Shown in pieces: positions 33,208-41,001 of a DNA stretch of 64,000 nt. The translations under genes were made by a program, and so were the position numbers. Below the pieces are notes generated by a model. The model saw only the letters and a program-made list of their open reading frames with translations, was not told the origin of the DNA and searched no databases. The stretch is taken from NCBI GenBank assembly GCA_019635355.1, contig JAHBZQ010000001.1, forward strand, positions 558,001-622,000, in the 5' to 3' direction. The DNA comes from Rhizobacter sp. (GTDB lineage Bacteria > Pseudomonadota > Gammaproteobacteria > Burkholderiales > Burkholderiaceae_C). Every line of letters begins with the position of its first letter. The first letter of the stretch is position 1.

Positions 33208-33846
33208 GTGCGCACCGTCACCCCCGACTATTGGGACGAGGCGTGCAAGCACCTCGCCAAACGCGACCGCGTGATGCGCAAGCTCATTCCCCAGTGCGGG
33301 GAAGGGCAGTTGCAGAGCCGCGGTGACGCGTTCACGACGCTGGCGCGCTCCATCGTCGGCCAGCAGATCTCGGTCAAGGCCGCACAGGCGGTGTGGGATC
33401 GCTTCGTCGCCTTGATGGATGGTGCGCCCACACGGGTGCTGCCCGCGGCCGTGGCGCAGATCGAGGCCGCGGTGCTGCGCAGCGCCGGCCTGTCGGCGCG
33501 CAAGGTGGAATACCTGCTCGACCTGGCCCAGCATTTCGAGTCGGGCAAGGTCCATGTGCGCCAGTGGCAGCAGATGGACGACGAGGCCATCATCGAGGAG
33601 CTGGTCGCCATCCGCGGCATCGGTCGCTGGACGGCCGAGATGTTCCTGATCTTCCACCTCATGCGGCCCAACGTGCTGCCGCTCGACGACGTGGGGCTGA
33701 TCAAGGGCATCAGCATCAACTACTTCAGCGGAGAGCCCGTTTCCAGGGCCGAAGCGCGTGAAGTGGGCGACGCCTGGGCCCCCTTTCGCTCGGTGGCCAC
33801 GTGGTACATTTGGCGCAGCCTCGACCCTCTGCCTGTGGCTTATTGA
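33208..33846 (+). CDS. AlkA-like DNA-3-methyladenine glycosylase (HhH-GPD family)
   Basis: A 212-residue base-excision repair glycosylase. The helix-hairpin-helix reads LVAIRGIGRWTAEMF, followed by the catalytic Asp in LPLDDVGL. The N-terminal part has FTTLARSIVGQQISVKAA, typical of AlkA/MagII-type glycosylases. It lacks the Fe-S cluster Cys of Nth/MutY. Starts with GTG 5 bases after cysS, so it is cotranscribed; the earlier in-frame starts lie inside cysS. Confidence 0.9.
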   Translation: MRTVTPDYWDEACKHLAKRDRVMRKLIPQCGEGQLQSRGDAFTTLARSIVGQQISVKAAQAVWDRFVALMDGAPTRVLPAAVAQIEAAVLRSAGLSARKVEYLLDLAQHFESGKVHVRQWQQMDDEAIIEELVAIRGIGRWTAEMFLIFHLMRPNVLPLDDVGLIKGISINYFSGEPVSRAEAREVGDAWAPFRSVATWYIWRSLDPLPVAY

Positions 33847-33925
33847 GACCCTGTCTCTGATTGAGACTCTTCTCGCCTCACGCACAACGCGCGCCCTGCG
33901 CGTCAACACACCGGGATCCTGACGG

Positions 33926-34897
33926 ATGAGCAAACGACACTTTCTCGAGTTCGAGCAACCCATTGCCGAGCTTGAAACCAAGATCGAAGAGCTGCGCTAC
34001 GTACAAAGCGAATCGGCGGTCGACATCTCCGAAGAGATCGACCGGCTCGGCAAGAAGAGCCAGCAGCTCATCAAGGACATCTACTCCAACCTGACCCCGT
34101 GGCAGGTCACGCAGATCTCTCGTCATACGCAGCGACCGTATGCGATGGACTACATCAACGAGGTCTTCACCGACTTCCAGGAACTGCGCGGCGACCGCCA
34201 CTTCGCCGACGACCAGTCCATCGTCGGCGGCCTCGCCCGCTTCAACGGACAGGCCTGCATGGTCATCGGTCACCAGAAGGGCCGTGACACGAAAGAGCGA
34301 GCGATGCGCAACTTCGGCATGTCGCGCCCCGAGGGCTACCGCAAGGCGCTGCGCCTGATGAAGCTGGCCGAGAAGTTCGGCCTGCCGGTGTTCACCTTCG
34401 TCGACACGCCGGGTGCCTACCCGGGCATCGGCGCTGAAGAGCGTGGCCAGTCCGAGGCGATTGGCCGCAACATCTTCGAGATGGCCCAGCTCGAAGTGCC
34501 GATCATCGTCACCATCATCGGCGAGGGCGGCTCCGGTGGTGCGCTGGCCATCAGCGTGGGCGACCAGGTGCTGATGCTGCAGTACGCGGTGTACTCGGTC
34601 ATCTCGCCGGAAGGCTGCGCGTCGATCCTGTGGAAGACCGCCGAACGTGCGTCCGACGCGGCCGAAGCGCTCGGCATCACGGCACACCGGCTCAAGGCAC
34701 TCGGGCTGGTCGACAAGATCGTCAACGAACCCGTCGGCGGCGCGCACCGCGACCCGAAGCAGATGTGCGCCTTCCTCAAGCGCGCACTCAACGACGCGCT
34801 GCGCCAGGTCGTCGACCTCAAGCCCAAGGAATTGCTGCAGCGGCGCTACGAACGTCTGCAGTCCTATGGCCGCTTCACGGACACCAGCGACCGCTGA
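33926..34897 (+). CDS. accA: Acetyl-CoA carboxylase carboxyltransferase subunit alpha
   Basis: A 323-residue AccA, which with AccD transfers the carboxyl group from biotin carboxyl carrier protein to acetyl-CoA. It has the N-terminal helix MSKRHFLEFEQPIAELETKI, HTQRPYAMDYI, DTPGAYPGIGAEERGQSEAI and GEGGSGGALAISVGD (oxyanion-hole glycines), and SVISPEGCASILWK. The end overlaps the tilS start by 32 bases. Confidence 0.97.
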   Translation: MSKRHFLEFEQPIAELETKIEELRYVQSESAVDISEEIDRLGKKSQQLIKDIYSNLTPWQVTQISRHTQRPYAMDYINEVFTDFQELRGDRHFADDQSIVGGLARFNGQACMVIGHQKGRDTKERAMRNFGMSRPEGYRKALRLMKLAEKFGLPVFTFVDTPGAYPGIGAEERGQSEAIGRNIFEMAQLEVPIIVTIIGEGGSGGALAISVGDQVLMLQYAVYSVISPEGCASILWKTAERASDAAEALGITAHRLKALGLVDKIVNEPVGGAHRDPKQMCAFLKRALNDALRQVVDLKPKELLQRRYERLQSYGRFTDTSDR

Positions 34898-36182
34898 TCC
34901 GCCACGACGCATCGCGGTGGCCTACAGCGCCGGCCGCGATTCCACCGCCCTGCTTCATGCCACCGCCACCGCCGCGGTGGGGCAGGGCGTTGAAGTTCTG
35001 GCCCTCCATGTTCACCACGGGCTGAGCGCCCACGCCGACGAGTGGCTGCTGCATGCGCAGCGGCAATGCGCCCGGTGGGCGAAGCAGGGCTTGCCCTTGC
35101 GGCTGTGCGCGCATCGCCTCACGGGCCGACCCGAGACCGGCGAAAGCATCGAAGCCTGGGCCCGGCGCGAGCGCTACCGGGCGCTGCGCGAGATGGCGCT
35201 GCGCGAGGGCGCTTCGGTGGTGCTGCTCGCCCACCACCAGCGCGACCAGGCCGAGACCTTGCTGCTTCAAGCCCTGCGCGGCGCGGGTGTGGCCGGTCTG
35301 GCTGGCATGCCGCAGGCGGCCGAACGTGACGGCGTGCGTTGGGAGAGGCCCTGGCTGCAGCGCCCTCGTTCGGCGATCGAAGCCTATGTGCGGCAGCACC
35401 GCCTGCGTTTCGTCGACGACGACAGCAACGAGCACCCGCGTTTCGCACGCAACCGCCTGCGTCTCGAGGTGTGGCCGGCGCTGGCACAAGCATTTCCTCA
35501 TGCCGAGGCCAGCCTGGCCGATGCAGCAGCGTGGGCGGCGCAGGCGACCGACGCCCTGGCGGAGCTAGCCGCGATCGACTTGGCCGACGTGGCCGACGCC
35601 CGCGGCCTGCAGGTCGCGGCCTGGCAGCGGCTCAGCGCGTCGAGGCGGGTCAACGCCTTGCGTGCGTGGCTGCTGCGCGAAGGCGGGGCGTTGCCAAGTT
35701 CGTCGCTGTTGCAGCGCCTGCAGGTCGAGTTGCCTGGTCCGGGCGAGGCACGCTGGGAATGGCCACCAGGTGACCTGCACCGACATCGTGGCCGCTTGAC
35801 GCACAAGCCCGCAGACGCTGCGCCTGCCTCGGAGCCGGAAGCGGCCTTGCGCATCGAGGGCCCCGGTCGTTATCCGCTGCCCGGCTGGGGTGGCGAGCTG
35901 GTCGCCTCGCGCACCCGTGAAGGCGGCGTGCACACCGCATGGTTGGCGCAACTCGAACTGCGCCCGCGCAGCGGCGGCGAGCAGTTCATGGCCGGCATCG
36001 GCCGACCGGCGCGCAGCTTGAAGAAGCAATACCAGGCCGCCGAGGTGCCGGCCTGGGAACGCGACGGGCCGCTCGTCTACAGCGGTGGCCAGCTGGTCTT
36101 CGTGCCCGGCCTGGGCATTGATGCACGCGTGCAGGCGCTGCCCGGCCAGCCGCGGCTGCGCCTGCGCTGGCAGCGCGGCTAA
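34866..36182 (+). CDS. tilS: tRNA(Ile)-lysidine synthetase
   Basis: A 438-residue enzyme that modifies C34 of tRNA-Ile2 (CAU) to lysidine. The N-terminal PP-loop ATPase motif reads AYSAGRDSTALL (SAGRDS where SGGxDS is usual). LAHHQRDQAETLLLQALRGAG and the DDDSN/RNRLR segment are typical of TilS. The C-terminal substrate-binding domain has RPARSLKKQYQAAEVPAWER. The start ATG lies within the end of accA, indicating translational coupling. Confidence 0.93.
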   Translation: MAASRTPATADPPRRIAVAYSAGRDSTALLHATATAAVGQGVEVLALHVHHGLSAHADEWLLHAQRQCARWAKQGLPLRLCAHRLTGRPETGESIEAWARRERYRALREMALREGASVVLLAHHQRDQAETLLLQALRGAGVAGLAGMPQAAERDGVRWERPWLQRPRSAIEAYVRQHRLRFVDDDSNEHPRFARNRLRLEVWPALAQAFPHAEASLADAAAWAAQATDALAELAAIDLADVADARGLQVAAWQRLSASRRVNALRAWLLREGGALPSSSLLQRLQVELPGPGEARWEWPPGDLHRHRGRLTHKPADAAPASEPEAALRIEGPGRYPLPGWGGELVASRTREGGVHTAWLAQLELRPRSGGEQFMAGIGRPARSLKKQYQAAEVPAWERDGPLVYSGGQLVFVPGLGIDARVQALPGQPRLRLRWQRG

Positions 36183-36217
36183 AATGCGCGGTTTCCCTCC
36201 TTTGACCGGCTCTTTTC

Positions 36218-37486
36218 ATGGCACTCATCGTTCACAAATACGGCGGCACTTCCATGGGCTCCACGGAGCGCATTCGCAATGTCGCCAAACGCGTGGCCAA
36301 GTGGGCGCGCGCGGGGCACCAGATGGTCGTCGTGCCCTCGGCGATGAGCGGCGAGACGAATCGCCTGCTGGGCCTGGCCAAGGAGCTGTCGCCCGAGATT
36401 GCGAGCGACGGCGTGCTGCGTGAGCTGGACATGATCGCCTCCACCGGCGAGCAGGTGTCGGTGGGCTTGCTCTCCATCGCGCTGCAGGCTGAAGGCCTGC
36501 AAGCCGTGAGCTACGCAGGCTGGCAGGTGCCCATCGCCACCGACTCGTCGTACACCAAGGCACGCATCCAGAGCATCGACGACAAGCGCGTGCGTGCGGA
36601 TCTGGCCGCCGGCAAGGTGGTCGTCATCACCGGCTTCCAGGGCGTTGACGACAAGGGCAACATCACCACGCTCGGCCGTGGCGGCTCCGACACCTCGGCC
36701 GTGGCCGTGGCGGCCGCGATGAAGGCCGACGAATGCCTGATCTACACCGACGTCGATGGCGTCTACACCACCGACCCGCGCATCGTGCCCGACGCGCGCC
36801 GCCTGCACACCGTGAGCTTCGAAGAGATGCTCGAGATGGCGAGCCTCGGCTCCAAGGTGCTGCAGATCCGTTCGGTCGAATTCGCCGGCAAGTACCGCGT
36901 GCCCACACGTGTGCTCTCCAGCTTCACCCCCTGGGACATCGACCTCGCCGAAGAGGCCAAGTCCGGCACCCTGATCACTTTTGAGGAAGACGAAAAAATG
37001 GAACAAGCCGTTGTTGCAGGCATCGCGTTCAACCGTGACGAAGCCAAGATCACCGTCGCCGGCGTGCCCGACAAGCCCGGCATCGCCTTCCAGATCCTCG
37101 GGCCCGTGGCCGAAGCCAACATCGACGTCGACGTGATCATCCAGAACGTGTCGCACGACGGGAAGACCGACTTCTCGTTCACCGTGCACCGCAACGACTA
37201 CGCCCGCACCATCGACCTGCTGAAGAACAAGGTGCTGCAGCAGATGGGCGCCAAGGAAGTGACCGGCGACAACAAGATCTGCAAGGTCAGCATCGTCGGC
37301 ATCGGCATGCGCTCGCACGTGGGCGTGGCGGCCAAGATGTTCCGCTGCCTGTCGGAAGAGGGCATCAACATCCAGATGATCACCACCAGCGAGATCAAGA
37401 CCAGCGTGGTGATCGACGAGAAGTACATGGAACTCGCCGTGCGCGCGCTCCACAAGGCTTTCGAGCTCGAACAACAACCTGCTTGA
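36218..37486 (+). CDS. lysC: Aspartate kinase (with putative internal start for a beta subunit)
   Basis: A 422-residue aspartokinase, first step of the Lys/Thr/Met/DAP pathway. The kinase domain (1-250) has VHKYGGTSMGS, GRGGSDTSAVAVAAAMKADE and YTDVDGVYTTDPR. Two ACT domains follow (about 265-422), including AGVPDKPGIAFQIL and SIVGIGMRSHVGVAAKMF, for allosteric control. An internal ATG at 36998 (residue 261), preceded by GAGGAAGA, could initiate a 162-residue ACT-only beta subunit, as in other alpha2beta2 aspartokinases. Confidence 0.97.
   Translation: MALIVHKYGGTSMGSTERIRNVAKRVAKWARAGHQMVVVPSAMSGETNRLLGLAKELSPEIASDGVLRELDMIASTGEQVSVGLLSIALQAEGLQAVSYAGWQVPIATDSSYTKARIQSIDDKRVRADLAAGKVVVITGFQGVDDKGNITTLGRGGSDTSAVAVAAAMKADECLIYTDVDGVYTTDPRIVPDARRLHTVSFEEMLEMASLGSKVLQIRSVEFAGKYRVPTRVLSSFTPWDIDLAEEAKSGTLITFEEDEKMEQAVVAGIAFNRDEAKITVAGVPDKPGIAFQILGPVAEANIDVDVIIQNVSHDGKTDFSFTVHRNDYARTIDLLKNKVLQQMGAKEVTGDNKICKVSIVGIGMRSHVGVAAKMFRCLSEEGINIQMITTSEIKTSVVIDEKYMELAVRALHKAFELEQQPA
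36983..37000 (+). promoter_or_regulatory. Internal ribosome-binding site and in-frame ATG in lysC
   Basis: GAGGAAGA at 36983-36990, then CGAAAAA and ATG at 36998-37000, in frame with lysC (codon 261). The local A-rich stretch stands out from the surrounding GC-rich codons. It would yield the ACT-domain subunit starting MEQAVVAGIAF. Confidence 0.6.
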
Positions 37487-37516
37487 GCGTTGCGCTTTGA
37501 GGGCGATGTTCTGAAC

Positions 37517-37522
37517 TAGAAT
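37517..37522 (+). promoter_or_regulatory. Candidate -10 element (TAGAAT) of tRNA-Ser
   Basis: TAGAAT ends 13 bases before the tRNA 5' end, the right distance for a short leader. A possible -35 (TTGCGC at 37490) is at a long spacing of 21 bases. Confidence 0.4.
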
Positions 37523-37535
37523 GCCGCCCTGTGCT

Positions 37536-37628
37536 GGAGTCGTGACCGAGTGGCCGAAGGTGCTCCCCTGCTAAGGGAGTATGTGGGCAAAACCTGCATC
37601 GAGGGTTCGAATCCCTCCGACTCCGCCA
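37536..37628 (+). tRNA. tRNA-Ser, anticodon GCT
   Basis: A 93-base class II tRNA with encoded CCA. Acceptor stem GGAGTCG/CGACTCC, anticodon stem CTCCC/GGGAG with loop CTGCTAA (anticodon GCT at 37570-37572, reading AGC/AGU), a long variable arm, and T arm GAGGG-TTCGAAT-CCCTC. The long variable arm and G73 discriminator agree with serine. Confidence 0.97.
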
Positions 37629-37638
37629 GCCAGATAGC

Positions 37639-37665
37639 AAAAGCCCCGCTCGCGGGGCTTTTTTT
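37639..37665 (+). terminator. Rho-independent terminator after tRNA-Ser
   Basis: AGCCCCG-CTCG-CGGGGCT followed by T7, 10 bases after the encoded CCA. Confidence 0.92.
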
Positions 37666-37743
37666 CGTCTGGACTCCGCGCTCCATTGAACTGACGCACA
37701 GTCGGGCCCATCTGCCGGCTCTCACCGACTGCGATCCCGCGCC

Positions 37744-38859
37744 ATGTCGCTCACCCCGATTTCGTTCATCGTCGCACTCCTGCACTTCTACATCGGCTGG
37801 CGGCTCGTGCCGCAGCTGGACGGCGTGTCAGCGTGGGGGCTGGCGGTGGTGCTCGTCGCCTCGGCCGTGCTGATGCCGCTCAGCATGACCTCCCGGCGCA
37901 TGCAGAACCGCCAGGCCGCCGAGGCCTTCGCGTGGGTCGGTTTCGTCTTCATGGGGCTCTTTTCGTCGCTGCTGGTGCTGACCTTGCTGAGAGAGCTGGT
38001 GCTGCTGATCGGTTCGCTCGCCGGAGCCTCTGCTCAACTCGCGCGCTGGACAGGGCAAGGAGTGCCCGTCATCGCCGTGCTCGTCACGCTGTGGGGCTTC
38101 GTCAACGCGCGCCGCCGTGCCCGCGTGGTCCATGTCGAGGTGCCCATCGCCGGCCTGCCGCTGTCGCTGCAAGGCTTCACCATCGCGCAGATCAGCGACA
38201 TCCACGTCGGCCCCACGATCAAGGCGCCGTACCTGCGCGCCATCGTCGACACGGTCAACCAGCTCGACGCCGACATGGTGGCCGTCACCGGCGACCTGGT
38301 CGATGGCAGCGTGCGCGAGCTGAGCCCCCACGTGGCGCCGCTCGCCGAACTGCGCTCGCGCCACGGCACCTTCTTCGTCACCGGCAACCACGAGTACTAC
38401 TCCGGCGCCCACGCCTGGATCGCCGAGCTGAAGCGGCTCGGCATCCGTGTGCTGCTCAACGAGCACGTCGTCCTGCAACACGGTGCCGCGCCCCTGGTGC
38501 TGGCAGGCGTGGCCGACTACACGGCGCATCTCTTCGACCCCGCCCACCGCAGCGACCCGCAGCGCGCCCTGGCCGGTGCGCCGGCCGATGCCACGCGCGT
38601 GCTGCTCGCCCACCAGCCGCGCAGTGCCGAGGTGGCCGAGCGCGCCGGCTTCCAGTTGCAGCTCTCGGGGCACACGCACGGGGGCCAGTTCTTCCCGTGG
38701 AATTTCTTCGTGCCGCTGCAGCAGCCGTTCACCGCGGGCCTGCACCGCCTGCGCGGCCTGTGGGTATACGTGAGCCGGGGAACGGGTTACTGGGGCCCGC
38801 CCAAGCGGCTTGGCGCGCCGTCCGAGGTCACCCGCGTGGTGCTGGTGCCGGCACCCTGA
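37744..38859 (+). CDS. Membrane-anchored metallophosphoesterase (YkuE/YaeI-like)
   Basis: A 371-residue protein. The first 120 residues hold about four hydrophobic segments (e.g. ISFIVALLHFYIGW, WGLAVVLVASAVLMPLS, FMGLFSSLLVLTLL, VIAVLVTLWGFV). The calcineurin-like domain has all metal-binding blocks: QISDIHVGPT, VTGDLVDGS, VTGNHEYY, LAHQPR and SGHTHGGQ. Related proteins cleave phospholipid-type or lipid X-like substrates; the substrate here is unknown. Plus-strand gene convergent with the minus-strand secretion operon, with a gap of only 6 bases. Confidence 0.87.
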   Translation: MSLTPISFIVALLHFYIGWRLVPQLDGVSAWGLAVVLVASAVLMPLSMTSRRMQNRQAAEAFAWVGFVFMGLFSSLLVLTLLRELVLLIGSLAGASAQLARWTGQGVPVIAVLVTLWGFVNARRRARVVHVEVPIAGLPLSLQGFTIAQISDIHVGPTIKAPYLRAIVDTVNQLDADMVAVTGDLVDGSVRELSPHVAPLAELRSRHGTFFVTGNHEYYSGAHAWIAELKRLGIRVLLNEHVVLQHGAAPLVLAGVADYTAHLFDPAHRSDPQRALAGAPADATRVLLAHQPRSAEVAERAGFQLQLSGHTHGGQFFPWNFFVPLQQPFTAGLHRLRGLWVYVSRGTGYWGPPKRLGAPSEVTRVVLVPAP

Positions 38860-38865
38860 GCCTGC

Positions 38866-41001
38866 TCAGAAGCCGCTCTCGCGTTGCCACAGCGCGGCGA
38901 GCCGGCGCAGGCCCTCCTGGGCGAGCGAGACCCGCTCGCCTTGCAGCAAGGCGGTGCCCGCGATCTCGAAGCGTGTCGACGCCGCCGTGCCACAGTCGCC
39001 GAGCCGCACGCGGAAGGTTGGCTGCAGCGGCACCACCCGGCCGTCGGGCTGGCGCTGCGCCGCGATGGGGCCGCCATAGACGCTCGCCAGCGCCAGCGCG
39101 CCCGGCTCGAAGTGGCCGAGCTGCACGGCATCGACCGCGACCTGCTCGCACTGCACACGGCCGTGTTCGGGCCGCTCGGCGATGAAGACGCTGTGGCTGC
39201 GTTGCGCACCGAGCCGCTGCATGGCGGTCTCGTCCACGTAGGCGTCGACCTTCACGCCTTCCGGCTCGACGACGAGGGCCAGCTTCTCGCCCGGCAGCAC
39301 CCAGCCGCCGGCCATCACGTCCGGCGACACCTCGGCGACGAGGCCGTTGAAGGGCATGGTGATGTCGAGGCGTGCCAGCTCGCGCTGCAGGCCTTCGACC
39401 TCTTCGCGTGCGGCCTGCCAGCGGCTGCGCAGCGCGGGGCCGGCTTCCATCAGGCGCGCATCGAAGGGCTGTTGCGAGAGTTGCCATTGCAGCTGCTGCT
39501 CGCGGGCGCGGGCGATGTCGAGCCGCGCGCTCAGCTCGGGCGACCGCAGCCGCACGATGAGCTCCCCCTGGCGCAGCGAGCGGCCTGCGGGCGGCGGCGC
39601 GCTCGCCACCAGCGCCGCATGCGGTGCATACAGGCCCTGGGCGCGCTGCGCGCCGAGCACCGCGGGCGCGTGCACCGTGGCCTGCCAGGGCCAGACGAGC
39701 AGCAGCACCGCCCCACCGAGCAGCAGCGCGAGCCGCCGCGTGGCGCGGTTCCAGCGCAGGCTGCTGCGCCGTTCCCACCAGACCTTGAGTTCGCGCCGCA
39801 CCGGCGCGGCGATGAACCAGCCCAGCTCGATGGCCATCATCAGGAGACCCAGCGCCTTGAAGAAGAGGTGGTAGACGAGAAGCGCGATGCCGAGGAAGAG
39901 CACCAGGCGGTAGAGCCAGGTGGCGAAGGCAAAGGCGATGAGGAAGCGCTGCCGCGCGGGCGGAAAGGTCTCGGGTGCCGCGTCGCCCCAGCCGAAGAGC
40001 CGCTCGCGCAGCCACCAGCGGCCGAGCGCGAACGAGCGCTCGTGCAGGTTGGGCATGTTGAGCGCGTCCGACAGCAGGAAGTAACCGTCGAAGCGCATGA
40101 AGGGGCTCGCGTTGATGGCGAGCGTGAGCAGCCAGGTGGTGGTGGCGAGCAGGAAGGCACCCGCCCGCACCGGTGCCCATTCCGGCGTTTCGGGCAGCAG
40201 CGCCCAGGCGAGCGTGGCAACGGCGGCGAGCGCGATCTCGCTCAGCATGCCGGCCGCGCCGATGGCCAGGCGCTGGCGGCGCGAGGCGAGCTTCCAGGCG
40301 TCGTTGGTGTCGGTGTAGAGCACCGGCCACAGCACCAGGAAGGCCACGCCCATCGTGGGCACGTGGCAGCCGAAGCGCTGCGCGGTGAAGGCGTGGCCCA
40401 GCTCGTGCAGCACCTTGGCGACGCTCAGCGCCACGCCGATGGCGAGCAGGCCGCTCCAGGTGGTGAAGCTCGCGAAGGTGTGGGTGAAGTCGTCCCAGCG
40501 GCGCGAGGCGAGTGCCAGGCCCAGCAGCGCCGTGGCGGCGATGGCCATCCAGAAAGCCGGCTGGTAGGCGAAGGCCACGCGCGGGGCAAGGCGCGTCAGC
40601 CAGGGCATGGGCCGCACCAGCGGCAGCCGGAAGAAGAGGTAGTTCTTGACCAACCACCGCCAAGCGCTCGTGCGGGTGGCCGCGAGGGCGCGCTGCAGGC
40701 GTTCGCTGTCGTGCGGGCCGTGGGCCAGCAGCAGGTGGTTGTGCTGCAGCATCTGCAGCAGGCCGCGCAGGTCGGCGTCGCTCACCTGCAGCGTGGTCTC
40801 GCGCTGCACCGCCGCCAGCACCTTCGCCACGCTGCCGAGCGACCAGCGCGAGAGCACCTCGAAGGCCGCCCATCGCAGCTCGTAGAAGCGGTTGGCGGCC
40901 GGGTCGTGCAGCGTCCAGGTGGGCGAGCCGTCGGGCGCGGTGGGGCCGGCGTGCAGCGCGAGGTCTTGCCGCAGCGGCGGCAGGGCGTCGGTGTTCACCA
41001 T
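38866..41001 (-). CDS. PqqD/RRE-like domain + M50 (site-2 protease) membrane core + HlyD-like adaptor fusion
   Basis: A 711-residue polytopic protein. Residues about 8-95 (LRQDLALHAG ... WTLHDPAANRFYELR ... LLQMLQHNHLL) follow the pattern of PqqD-type peptide-recognition domains. The membrane core has the M50 zinc motif HELGH at 199-203 and the partner motif NASPFMRFDGY (Asp305), with about nine hydrophobic segments from 145 to 440. After 440 a periplasmic HlyD-like portion follows, with a coiled-coil stretch (LDIARAREQQLQWQL to VEGLQRELARLD) inserted in a lipoyl-like fold (MPFNGLVAEVSPDVMAGGWV). Last gene of the operon; the ATG overlaps the end of the GAF-HlyD gene by 7 bases. It could process and/or export the giant protein; the recognition role is inference. 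Confidence 0.82.
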   Translation of the reverse strand: MVNTDALPPLRQDLALHAGPTAPDGSPTWTLHDPAANRFYELRWAAFEVLSRWSLGSVAKVLAAVQRETTLQVSDADLRGLLQMLQHNHLLLAHGPHDSERLQRALAATRTSAWRWLVKNYLFFRLPLVRPMPWLTRLAPRVAFAYQPAFWMAIAATALLGLALASRRWDDFTHTFASFTTWSGLLAIGVALSVAKVLHELGHAFTAQRFGCHVPTMGVAFLVLWPVLYTDTNDAWKLASRRQRLAIGAAGMLSEIALAAVATLAWALLPETPEWAPVRAGAFLLATTTWLLTLAINASPFMRFDGYFLLSDALNMPNLHERSFALGRWWLRERLFGWGDAAPETFPPARQRFLIAFAFATWLYRLVLFLGIALLVYHLFFKALGLLMMAIELGWFIAAPVRRELKVWWERRSSLRWNRATRRLALLLGGAVLLLVWPWQATVHAPAVLGAQRAQGLYAPHAALVASAPPPAGRSLRQGELIVRLRSPELSARLDIARAREQQLQWQLSQQPFDARLMEAGPALRSRWQAAREEVEGLQRELARLDITMPFNGLVAEVSPDVMAGGWVLPGEKLALVVEPEGVKVDAYVDETAMQRLGAQRSHSVFIAERPEHGRVQCEQVAVDAVQLGHFEPGALALASVYGGPIAAQRQPDGRVVPLQPTFRVRLGDCGTAASTRFEIAGTALLQGERVSLAQEGLRRLAALWQRESGF

